Shown piece by piece: positions 1 through 5,992 of a stretch of DNA of 8,080 bases. The stretch covers positions 1-8,080 of the forward strand of contig DASVTY010000008.1 in assembly GCA_036387315.1 (NCBI GenBank), read 5' to 3'. Source of the DNA: JALZCH01 sp036387315. Its GTDB lineage: Bacteria; Acidobacteriota; Blastocatellia; Pyrinomonadales; Pyrinomonadaceae. Position 1 is the stretch's first letter, and every line of letters starts with the position of its first letter. The notes beneath the pieces were generated by a model. The model ran no database searches. It was not told the origin of the DNA and saw only the letters and a list, made by a program, of their open reading frames with translations. The position numbers were made by a program, and so were the translations under genes.

Positions 1-349
1 AAAAAATAACAATGCTCTCCGCCGGATCATACGCGATAAAAAAACCGTATTTCCCTTTCGCCAGAGTTTGTCCTTCGATTTTTACGTCGTTATCAAATTC
101 GATGACGGTATTTTCGTTCGAGCCCGCCCGCCAGGGTGCAAGTTTCCCATTTCCGAATCCTTGGTCAACAAAACCCTTGTGAACGAGCCCGCCCCAGACT
201 TTGCCTTCGCGTCCCTTTACTGCGGGACGATGATAAGTAATTGTGACTTGCGTCAAACCGACTTGCTCGGAAACCATCGCTTTTTTCGTGTATCCGTTCG
301 GAACCGCCGCGTTATACGGCACTTGCGCAGACAACGGAACGGCAAACAA
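1..349 (-). pseudogene. 5'-truncated DUF2911 protein copy, running off the left edge
   Basis: Read on the minus strand, this stretch encodes 116 residues without a stop and aligns without gaps to residues 12-127 of the DUF2911 protein at 6156-7271; by eye 102 of 116 residues match (about 88%). It keeps the mature start (AQVPYN), the YHRPAVKGREGK segment, the APWRAG segment and GKYG-FIAYDP. Homology stops abruptly upstream: at 359-361 there is an in-frame TAG, four codons before the first conserved TTG, and the hydrophobic core of the signal peptide is gone. The only nearby ATG (around 375) is in another frame, and no ribosome site precedes the TTG at 347-349. I therefore call it a pseudogene or a recombination-truncated paralogue. 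The C-terminal part, including any TPR region, lies outside the window. The absence of stops over 116 codons suggests recent loss or a remaining constraint. Confidence 0.75.
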
Positions 350-480
350 CCGGCGGAGCTATTTTCTGGCATATCTTTCAAAGCTCGACGCAAACGTCAC
401 GCACCATTCGATGGGGGATACAAGGCGACCAAAGCCCTTCAGAACAGCTAGATGAACTGCCTGTTAGTAGCGAGGTTGTT

Positions 481-518
481 CCGGAATTTTAGATAAAACG
501 CCGAATTCTAAAATCCGG
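481..518. repeat. imperfect inverted repeat (hairpin)
   Basis: CCGGAATTTTAGA (481-493) pairs with TCTAAAATCCGG (507-518) with one unpaired A on the left side, leaving a 13-base loop. It lacks the outer box sequences seen at the attC-like sites, so I do not group it with them. It sits just ahead of the terminator hairpin at 536-570. Confidence 0.55.
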
Positions 519-535
519 ATTCGTTTGATTTCAAC

Positions 536-570
536 AAAAGACCGCTTGCCTGCAAAAGCGGCGGTCTTTT
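536..570. terminator. bidirectional rho-independent terminator
   Basis: AAAAGACCGC (536-545) pairs perfectly with GCGGTCTTTT (561-570) around a 15-base loop. The GC-rich inner stem closes with an A-run on one side and a T-run on the other, so it can terminate transcription in both directions. No intact gene ends next to it: the nearest plus-strand gene starts downstream at 729, and the minus-strand fragment starts upstream of it. It may belong to a gene lost from this spot. Confidence 0.7.
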
Positions 571-728
571 AATCAATTACGAATTTCAAAACTTTGCACA
601 AATATTCGAGAGTGGTTGCATAAATTATTCGTTTTGTTCGTCTCAACCCAATATTTGCGTCATAAAAATAACTTCTACAGTGTTTTATTACTAATGATAT
701 TTACAATTTAGAAGGATTGATTTTCAAA

Positions 729-1574
729 ATGCGCTCAACTTTTTTTCTGTTCATTTTTTGTTTTCTTTTGACGCTTTCCGTGAAAGCTCAAATCGGTATT
801 GTTGACCAGGATGCCAAGACGAAACCGACGCTCGTTATTCTGGGAACTTATCATATGGGAACTCCCGGTAATAATGTAGTAAATCCCAAAGTCGCCGATA
901 TTAGCACTCCCGAACGACAAAAGGAGATGGCTGAACTTGTCAAAAAGCTGAAAATTTTCAAACCGACCAAGATAGTTCTGGAATGCGACCACCCGGAAGC
1001 AGATGCCAAAACGCAGGAAAATTACGGTAAATATCTGGCAGGAAATTATCAGCTCTCAAAAAACGAAAATGATCAGATAGGTTTTCGCTTGGCAAAAGAG
1101 ACAGGGCTTAAAAAGGTTTACTGTGTTGATTGGAGTGATTTCTGGGACGATCCTTCCGTCAATTATATAAAGTATGCTCCCAGGGACGCCGAGTTAGACA
1201 GTTTTCTCAAAGGTATTAATCAAAAGCTGAAACAAGAAGTAGATGCGGAAGCCGCAAAAATCCTCCCGTTGCCGATTACCGACCAACTGATTTTTATCAA
1301 CCAGCCGGAACGAATGGAAAAAGACCACAAAGTTTATTTCGACATTATGCGAATCGGACGTGGTAAAGAATACGTGGGAGCAGGTTATTTTTCGTGGTGG
1401 TATCGCAGAAATATGGTGATTCTCACCAACATCATCAGACTCACCGATTCAATGGATGACCGAATCCTCGTCGTTTACGGCGCGGGACACAATAAACTTC
1501 TCAATCAACTGGCGAAAGAGTCGGATTTTTATACGGTTGAAAGTCCTTTGAAATATCTGAAAGGTAAGAAGTGA
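729..1574 (+). CDS. secreted DUF5694-like protein (TraB/Tiki-like motifs)
   Basis: This encodes 281 residues. Residues 1-20 form a Sec signal peptide (basic start, hydrophobic FFLFIFCFLLTL, cleavage after VKA before Q21), so the product is exported. The mature protein starts with a beta strand running into GTYHMGTPGNN (39-49), then TPERQKEM (60-67), an acidic site in IVLECDHP (82-89) and, near the C-terminus, ILVVYGAGHNKLL (246-258). I recognise this as DUF5694-like. The GTYH...E...GAGH order recalls the TraB/PrgY/Tiki/EreA-like metal hydrolase fold, but that function is inference. The start is ATG 729: AGAAGGA at 710-716 lies 12 bases upstream, whereas an in-frame TTG at 717 directly abuts that site. 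The gene ends 66 bases before the attC-like site at 1641, as expected for the gene of one cassette. Confidence 0.85.
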   Translation: MRSTFFLFIFCFLLTLSVKAQIGIVDQDAKTKPTLVILGTYHMGTPGNNVVNPKVADISTPERQKEMAELVKKLKIFKPTKIVLECDHPEADAKTQENYGKYLAGNYQLSKNENDQIGFRLAKETGLKKVYCVDWSDFWDDPSVNYIKYAPRDAELDSFLKGINQKLKQEVDAEAAKILPLPITDQLIFINQPERMEKDHKVYFDIMRIGRGKEYVGAGYFSWWYRRNMVILTNIIRLTDSMDDRILVVYGAGHNKLLNQLAKESDFYTVESPLKYLKGKK

Positions 1575-1640
1575 GTCTCTATATAAAGTTAAAATACAAC
1601 TGTTAATGACGACAAACAAACTTCTCTTTATAACGGAGAA

Positions 1641-1754
1641 ATCTAACAATTCAATGGACGTGAGGGCGCGGGCAGCAACTTTGTTATTTAGCTTGTTCGT
1701 AAACTTAAACTTGCGTGGTGGCGGTTTCGCCCCACGTAATCTCAGACGTTATGC
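1641..1754 (+). repeat. attC-like integron recombination site, copy 1
   Basis: The left outer box is ATCTAAC (1641-1647, matching RYYYAAC) followed by AATTCA. The right outer box is GTTATGC (1748-1754, one deviation from GTTRRRY), preceded by CTCAGAC. TAAC (1644-1647) pairs with GTTA (1748-1751). The inner arms ACGTG (1658-1662) + GGGCG (1664-1668) pair with CGCCC (1728-1732) + CACGT (1733-1737), ten base pairs with A1663 left extrahelical, a known attC feature. The right half can also fold alone: CGTGG-T-GGCG (1714-1723), loop GTTT, CGCC-CCACG (1728-1736). The 114-bp length lies within the usual attC range. Orientation matches the genes. Recombination would be expected between G1748 and T1749. 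A generic intergenic hairpin repeat is the alternative. Confidence 0.65.
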
Positions 1755-1825
1755 GTCTTCACGAAAACACGTTCGATGATTTTTCGTCAATGAAAGAGCA
1801 TACAAATCTTTGGAGAATGATTGCC

Positions 1826-2815
1826 ATGACCGGAACTCTTATTGCCCGCTCTTTTGCCGCGCTTCTTCTTTTTCAATTTGCCGCCCCTGACATTTTCCCG
1901 AAAGAAAAGCCAAATGCTAAGTCAGCGTTCATTTATTACCAGCGACTCATCTTCATAGAAATGCGCGTTAATAACCATAGCGGCTTATTATTCTTATTGG
2001 ATACGGGAGCAAGTACCTCGGCGATTGACTTGAAAATGGCGGAGAGGTTGAAACTCCCTCTAAGAGGAGCAGATAAAGTTGAAGGCACAGCAGGCATAAT
2101 TGACGTGAAGAAGGTGCTGGTCAAGAGCCTATCTTTTGGTAAGGCACGGGCAAAGAATTTGACCGTCCCGGCGTATGACCTGAGCGGTGTCCCAGCCCCC
2201 CAAAGTAAGCAAGTAGCCGGGATACTTGGTTATGACTTCTTGCGGTCTTTCCTGGTGCAAGTTGATTTCCTAAATTGCACGCTAAGGTTTTACCCTAAAG
2301 GCGCAGGAAATCCGGCGAGCGGAACGTCGGCTGTTCCCATACCTATTACTCTCGATAACGGCATACCGCGCTTAAGAGCCAACCTTAACGGCGGCGTGGT
2401 TGCCGACTTCAGGCTAGACACCGGCGCGAGCTTGTTCGAGACTTCCGACGTATATCTTAACGTGACAGAGGAAGTGTGGAGAAGGCTAACCGCCTTAGAC
2501 CCGGAGTTGAAGCCGGAGCGTTACTTCGGAGGGAGCGGCGTCGGAGGCGCGGTTAAGTTGCCCGTAGCCCAGATTAAAACGTTCTCTGTAAATATGATAA
2601 CCGTCTCCTCGCCCTTTATTATCGTTCAACCTAAGCTCGGCTACTTCGCCAGACCTGATGCCGTCGGCTTTATCAGCAACAACTTTCTTGAGAAATTCAG
2701 CCCGGTCACAATTGATTATCTCAAATACAGGCTGTATCTAACTTCGGGTGATACATATAAAAACTTCGCTGTCGCACATTTCGATAAATATGAAGTGAAA
2801 ACATCAACGCGGTAA
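1826..2815 (+). CDS. secreted retropepsin-like aspartic protease with two DTGAS motifs
   Basis: This encodes about 329 residues from ATG 1826. The N-terminus has a signal-like hydrophobic stretch (roughly ARSFAALLLFQFAAP). Lobe 1 has LLDTGAST (Asp about 59) and the matching ILGYDFL (about 133-139) that usually closes a retropepsin-like lobe. Lobe 2 repeats the plan with RLDTGASL (Asp about 198) and GFISNNFLEKF near the end. Two catalytic DTG motifs in one chain imply an intramolecular, pepsin-like active site built from Asp_protease_2-type domains; target unknown. Start choice: GGAG at 1812-1815 is 10 bases before ATG 1826; ATG 1817 and ATG 1790 are in frame but less well placed. The frame stays open upstream to a GTG at 1715, but that part is the attC-like site and should not be counted as protein. 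Confidence 0.85.
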   Translation: MTGTLIARSFAALLLFQFAAPDIFPKEKPNAKSAFIYYQRLIFIEMRVNNHSGLLFLLDTGASTSAIDLKMAERLKLPLRGADKVEGTAGIIDVKKVLVKSLSFGKARAKNLTVPAYDLSGVPAPQSKQVAGILGYDFLRSFLVQVDFLNCTLRFYPKGAGNPASGTSAVPIPITLDNGIPRLRANLNGGVVADFRLDTGASLFETSDVYLNVTEEVWRRLTALDPELKPERYFGGSGVGGAVKLPVAQIKTFSVNMITVSSPFIIVQPKLGYFARPDAVGFISNNFLEKFSPVTIDYLKYRLYLTSGDTYKNFAVAHFDKYEVKTSTR

Positions 2816-2883
2816 TTTAAATCGAAAGACGCTTCGCGTTTTCTTAAAAGTTGATGTTTAGCAACGAAAGCGCTTGATTTAAA
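2816..2883. repeat. imperfect inverted repeat after the aspartic protease gene
   Basis: TTTAAATC (2816-2823) pairs with GATTTAAA (2876-2883), and inside it GAAAGACGCTTCG (2824-2836) roughly matches CGAAAGCGCTT (2865-2875) with unpaired bases. It starts directly after the stop codon. It could be a terminator or a strongly decayed attC; no RYYYAAC/GTTRRRY boxes are visible, so I leave it as an inverted repeat. Confidence 0.45.
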
Positions 2884-2921
2884 GCAAAAAGCAATAGAAA
2901 CGAATCAAAGGTAAAACTTTT

Positions 2922-3896
2922 ATGAAGCAAGTATTTTTATTGATTCTAGTGATGTTTTTTTCGGTAAACATAATCTCGGGACAAGATAATAAGCCTGCCG
3001 AACTGAAGTTCAATCAGGACCCGGAAAAAGCACAAATAGTAACGTCCGACATCGCGCTTTTTTGGCGAGCCTACGATATGGCGAAGCCGGAAAACAATTT
3101 GGTAATTTACCGCGACGAATATTTCAAGAAAGGCAGCGTTGGCTTGCAGGATTTTCTTCGCATCAATATCGGTAACTCCTGCAATTTGGTGACGGCGATT
3201 GACGCCGCGCCGAAATATTACGCCGGGTTGCGCGCGCAATCGGCGAAAGTCGAAAACTACAAACCGCAGATGTTGGCGAGCTTTAAGAAACTCAAAGAAA
3301 TTTACGCCGACGCTGTTTTCCCGAACGTCTATTTCGTCATCGGCAGAATGGGTGCAAGCGGAAAGGCGACTTTCAAAGGCTTGCTCATCGGCGTCGAGAA
3401 GTTCGGCAAAACCGACGATGCTTCGCTCGCCGAACTGAGCGTTTCGAAAAAGGCGTCCGTGGACGGAATCGAACGACTTCCGTTTATCGTCGCGCACGAA
3501 CTCATTCATTACCAGCAAAGATTCGGGCTGTTCGACGACTTGAATTTGCTCGGCAGATCCTTGCACGAAGGGGGCGCGGACTTCGTCGGCGAATTGATTG
3601 CGGGCGGCAACATCCAGCCGCAACTGCACGAATACGGCAACGCGCGCGAAAAGCATCTGTGGCTCGAATTCAAAAAAGAGATGAACGGAATGGACAAGAG
3701 CAACTGGCTTTATCAAAGCGACAAGGTAAAAGATAAACCCGCCGATCTGGGTTATTACGTCGGCTATAAAATAGTCGAATCGTATTACAACCGGGCAAAG
3801 GATAAAAAACAGGCAATCAAAGACATTCTCGACATCAAGGATTTTAACGCCTTTCTCAAAGCGAGTGGCTACGATGAAAAGTTTTCAGTCGAATAG
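2922..3896 (+). CDS. secreted HExxH zinc peptidase (DUF2268/GldB-like)
   Basis: This encodes 324 residues. Residues 1-20 are a signal peptide (LLILVMFFSVNIISG, mature start at about Q21). The zinc site is HELIH (192-196), with HEGGADF (215-221) downstream supplying a probable third ligand, Glu216, 20 residues after the second histidine. This is the gluzincin arrangement. LGYYVGYKIVESYY (276-289) near the C-terminus is typical of DUF2268 and GldB-type proteins. Substrate unknown; DUF2268 proteins are predicted Zn-dependent proteases. There is no lipobox cysteine as in GldB, so a soluble exported enzyme is more likely. AAAGG (2907-2911) lies 10 bases before the ATG. The gene follows the aspartic protease by 106 bases and ends 43 bases before the attC-like site at 3940, so both could share one cassette. 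A 3'-terminal copy of it lies at 5267-5341. Confidence 0.85.
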   Translation: MKQVFLLILVMFFSVNIISGQDNKPAELKFNQDPEKAQIVTSDIALFWRAYDMAKPENNLVIYRDEYFKKGSVGLQDFLRINIGNSCNLVTAIDAAPKYYAGLRAQSAKVENYKPQMLASFKKLKEIYADAVFPNVYFVIGRMGASGKATFKGLLIGVEKFGKTDDASLAELSVSKKASVDGIERLPFIVAHELIHYQQRFGLFDDLNLLGRSLHEGGADFVGELIAGGNIQPQLHEYGNAREKHLWLEFKKEMNGMDKSNWLYQSDKVKDKPADLGYYVGYKIVESYYNRAKDKKQAIKDILDIKDFNAFLKASGYDEKFSVE

Positions 3897-3911
3897 AGAT
3901 AACTGCGACGC

Positions 3912-3939
3912 AGAATCAGCGGCGTAGAATCAGCGGCAT
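3912..3939 (+). repeat. 14-bp tandem duplication
   Basis: AGAATCAGCGGCGT (3912-3925) is followed at once by AGAATCAGCGGCAT (3926-3939), one mismatch. The homologous stretch after the protease remnant (about 5357-5370) has only one unit, so the duplication is specific to this copy. Confidence 0.8.
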
Positions 3940-4001
3940 ATTGAACAATCAATGGACGCGGACGGCGCAGTAAATAGCTTCGTTCCATCAGATCATTAGG
4001 T
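3940..4001 (+). repeat. attC-like site, copy 2 (short, degenerate)
   Basis: ATTGAAC (3940-3946) plus AATCAATGGACGCGG matches the left end of the sites at 1641 and 5371. The middle of the longer sites is missing. On the right, CGTTCCAT (about 3981-3988) pairs with ATGGACG (about 3951-3957) with one extra T; GAT pairs with ATC and TT with AA further out, ending at ATTAGGT (3995-4001), close to GTTRRRY. At 62 bp it is near the lower size limit for attC. The gene at 4029 begins 27 bases after it. Confidence 0.45.
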
Positions 4002-4028
4002 ACAGCTTATTAGCGAGGAAATAATTTT

Positions 4029-5192
4029 ATGAAACGAATTACATATTTAATTTTGACATTATTGGTTTTACTTCCGGCTTTTTCAATGGCTGGTTTCGGC
4101 AAGCTGCTTCCTAAATCGGACAAACTGTTTTCGGTCGTCAACAAAGAATTTGAAATTTACGCGCCGCGCCCGGCAGATTTGGAACGCGCTTCGGAAGCCA
4201 TCGTTCACGCGCGCCGCGTTTATCGAAAATATTTCGGCAAGGACGCACCGAAAATAGCCTTAGTTCTTTATGACACGCCCGATCAAGCAGGCGCTTACGC
4301 CCAATCTAAATTTGATGAGCGCGGAATTAAGCTACTCAAGTGGAAAGCATTGAGCACGCCGGCGAAAATCGACATTATCTTAGAGCTGGGCATACTTGTC
4401 GCGGAAGTGCCCGGCGAAAGCCGCCCGCAAGTTCTGGGGGTTATCAACGATGAGCCATCTGCCGGAATTATATTGCAAGAAGGAGACGTTTTTCTCGCCG
4501 TCAATAACCGGACGGTCGCCAAAATCGAAGATTTCACGCGCGAAATAGAAGAGGTTGCCGTCGGTAGCGGGGTGACGCTGCGCGTAAGGCGCAAAGGGCG
4601 CGAAACCGATCTTAAATTCAACAAACCACTGCCGAGCCAGCCGGATGCCTGGGTGATGGCGAAAATTCAAGACATTCAACAAAACAAAATCTTTCCGATC
4701 AGTAAAACAATCATCGCGCACGAAGCGATGCACACGCTGATGCGAGCCGGATTAAAAAATGATGCAATCCCGGCTTGGTTCAGGGAGGGGCTGGCAACGC
4801 TGGCTGAATTCCCGGAGGACTTAAAGCAGCGCCGTTTGCGGATGAAAGAAAATTTGAAGGACGGTTCTCCGCTAGCGACTCTGCTGACGATGCCGCATCC
4901 GGCATCCGGCGGTCAGATCATCTCAAGCGGTCAAACGCCGGGCGCAGCCGCCTCGGACTTGCCGCGTACCATCAGGGTGGAAACCACGAAAGCCCAAAAA
5001 CTCTTTTATGAACAAAGTATGACGCTGCTCAAATATCTCGCCGAGACCGAAGGCGATCGCTTCGTCGGTCGAATCGGCGAAAGCCTTGCGCGCGGCGAAA
5101 GTATGGAAAGCGTCCTGAAAACGGCGCGCAAAGCGCCCGCCGATATAGCTCAATTAGATGCCGCTTGGGTGAAATGGTTAAGCCGACAGTAA
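4029..5192 (+). CDS. secreted zinc peptidase with PDZ domain inserted in the catalytic fold
   Basis: This encodes 387 residues. Residues 1-21 are a signal peptide ending SMA. Residues about 38-95 (FEIYAPRPADLERA..., PKIALVLYDTPDQ) look like the N-terminal half of an MA-clan (Peptidase_MA-like) fold. Residues about 131-197 form a PDZ domain (VLGVINDEPSAGIILQEGDV, then VTLRVRRKGRETDLKF). The catalytic half follows: HEAMH (231-235), then AWFREGLA (249-256) giving Glu253 as the probable third zinc ligand, then FYEQSMTLLKYLAE (327-340). The likely role is a periplasmic or extracellular metallopeptidase, with the PDZ binding exposed C-termini or regulating access. The GCGAGGAA ribosome site (4013-4020) lies 8 bases before the ATG, just after the attC-like site. 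The substrate is unknown. Confidence 0.85.
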   Translation: MKRITYLILTLLVLLPAFSMAGFGKLLPKSDKLFSVVNKEFEIYAPRPADLERASEAIVHARRVYRKYFGKDAPKIALVLYDTPDQAGAYAQSKFDERGIKLLKWKALSTPAKIDIILELGILVAEVPGESRPQVLGVINDEPSAGIILQEGDVFLAVNNRTVAKIEDFTREIEEVAVGSGVTLRVRRKGRETDLKFNKPLPSQPDAWVMAKIQDIQQNKIFPISKTIIAHEAMHTLMRAGLKNDAIPAWFREGLATLAEFPEDLKQRRLRMKENLKDGSPLATLLTMPHPASGGQIISSGQTPGAAASDLPRTIRVETTKAQKLFYEQSMTLLKYLAETEGDRFVGRIGESLARGESMESVLKTARKAPADIAQLDAAWVKWLSRQ

Positions 5193-5266
5193 ATGCGTCG
5201 AAAGCAATACCAGATGATTTGGAGAAAGGTTGATAAACAATCGGAACGAGATGAAATTGCCGTTGG

Positions 5267-5341
5267 ACGGACATATACATCAGAGATTTTAACCACTTTC
5301 TCAAAGCGAGCGGCTACGATGAAAAGCTTTCAGTCGAATAG
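5267..5341 (+). pseudogene. 3' remnant of a second HExxH peptidase gene
   Basis: In the frame ending with TAG at 5339-5341 the sequence reads DFNHFLKASGYDEKLSVE, matching the last 18 residues of the peptidase at 2922-3896 at 16 positions. Weaker similarity (DIYIR against DILDIK, one codon shorter) reaches back to about 5267, and an in-frame TGA stands at 5252-5254. The similarity continues past the stop (GAATAGAGATAAC) into the attC-like site. So the end of a paralogous gene and its following site survived while the body of the gene was deleted. An overlapping open frame at 5193-5441 is spurious. Confidence 0.8.
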
Positions 5342-5370
5342 AGATAACCGTGAGGTAGAATCAACGGCGC

Positions 5371-5485
5371 ATCGAACGATTCAATGGACGCGGAAGGCGC
5401 GCACAGCGACTTTCTTATTTAGCTTGTCCGTTATCCCTTAGTTTACGTGGTAGCGGTTTCGCCCCACGTTATCTCCGCCTTCGGG
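5371..5485 (+). repeat. attC-like site, copy 3
   Basis: ATCGAAC (5371-5377, one deviation from RYYYAAC) followed by GATTCAATGGACGCGG matches copies 1 and 2. The middle (CTTATTTAGCTTGTCCG) and right half (GGTTTCGCCCCACGT, then ATCTC) match copy 1 over its full length. ACGTGG (5445-5450) pairs with CCACGT (5464-5469). The right outer box is decayed: where copy 1 has GTTATGC this copy has CTTCGGG (5479-5485). The 115-bp length is almost the same as copy 1. Long-range pairing with the left arm is weaker than in copy 1, so recombination activity is doubtful. Confidence 0.55.
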
Positions 5486-5518
5486 TGCTTAACGATAGAT
5501 TATTCGAGTGGGGCAGAT

Positions 5519-5974
5519 ATGAGGCAGACATCAAATTTCGCTAAAGAAGAAATATACATTCGGCAGGCGGACGAGTCGGACGCAAACGCGCTCGCTTTGC
5601 TTGTTGCCGAACGCGGATTTGACTATCCAACTGAAATTTCACTCGTGCGCGAGCGGTTAGCCGATTTAATCGGCGCGGGCGATTGTTGTCTCGTCGCCGT
5701 TTACAATTCAAAGGTTATCGGAATGGCACTCTTGCACCGCACACGCTTTCTACACCGCCCGCCGGACGGACGCATCGTGTCATTAGTCATTTCCGAAACA
5801 TATCGCAGTCGCGGCGTCGGCGCGCGTCTCATCCAGGCGGCAGAATCGGTTTTCCGCAATTGGGGTTGCGGGCGCGTTGAGGTGACGAGCGGCGCAGCAC
5901 GCGGAGCGGCGCATAGATTTTATGTTCGTGCCGGTTATTCTGAACAGCCTAAACGATTTATAAAATTGTTATGA
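5519..5974 (+). CDS. GNAT-family N-acetyltransferase
   Basis: This encodes 151 residues, a normal length for a stand-alone GNAT enzyme, which transfers an acetyl group from acetyl-CoA to an amine. Strand 1 with the acceptor-side start is YIRQADESDA (13-22). Motif A is RIVSLVISETYRSRGVGARL (85-104), where RSRGVG (96-101) is the pyrophosphate-binding loop. Motif B is AHRFYVRAGY (131-140). There is no signal peptide, so it is the only clearly cytoplasmic product here. The acceptor cannot be deduced; drug, protein or small-amine targets are all possible. I start at ATG 5519; the frame is open back to GTG 5447, but that lies in the attC-like site. A single GNAT gene directly after an attC site is very common cargo in integron arrays. 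Confidence 0.85.
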   Translation: MRQTSNFAKEEIYIRQADESDANALALLVAERGFDYPTEISLVRERLADLIGAGDCCLVAVYNSKVIGMALLHRTRFLHRPPDGRIVSLVISETYRSRGVGARLIQAAESVFRNWGCGRVEVTSGAARGAAHRFYVRAGYSEQPKRFIKLL

Positions 5975-5992
5975 AAGCCGCACTTGAATAAG

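Larger units (their letters stand above)
350..728. other. gene-free spacer with two hairpins
   Basis: No convincing gene is present. Open frames on the plus strand at 68-451 and 243-455 are shadows of the inverted DUF2911 fragment or its unmatched flank. The stretch contains a 12-bp imperfect hairpin (481-518), a strong terminator-like hairpin (536-570), and an AT-rich leader (about 600-715) that presumably holds the promoter of the gene at 729. I could not pick a defensible -35/-10 pair there. Confidence 0.6.

Noticed and set aside
68..455. Open frames on the plus strand (68-451 and 243-455)
   Set aside because: They run antisense to the DUF2911 fragment; the antisense of the full gene gives a matching shadow frame at 6174-6470, so they are not genes.
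443..475. Short inverted motif AACAG...CTGTT with GTTAGTAGCG as a further attC
   Set aside because: Only five bases pair, the GTTAGTA box deviates from GTTRRRY, and no left arm with CAATGGACG is present.
1715..1825. Upstream extension of the aspartic protease to GTG 1715
   Set aside because: The extension is translated from the attC-like repeat and would place the signal peptide about 40 residues inside the protein.
2946..3716. A 256-codon open frame on the minus strand inside the HExxH peptidase gene
   Set aside because: The plus-strand product has a signal peptide and zinc motif with family-typical spacing; the antisense product is low-complexity and rich in Arg, Val and Phe with no recognisable domain.
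5193..5441. An 82-codon open frame starting directly after the PDZ-zincin stop codon
   Set aside because: It reads the protease remnant and the attC-like site in the wrong frame, resembles no family I know, and has no ribosome site of its own.
1641..5485. CRISPR array or REP element as explanation of the repeats
   Set aside because: Copies are over 1 kb apart and imperfect, so not CRISPR. A REP element remains possible but would not explain the RYYYAAC/GTTRRRY ends and the common orientation with the genes.
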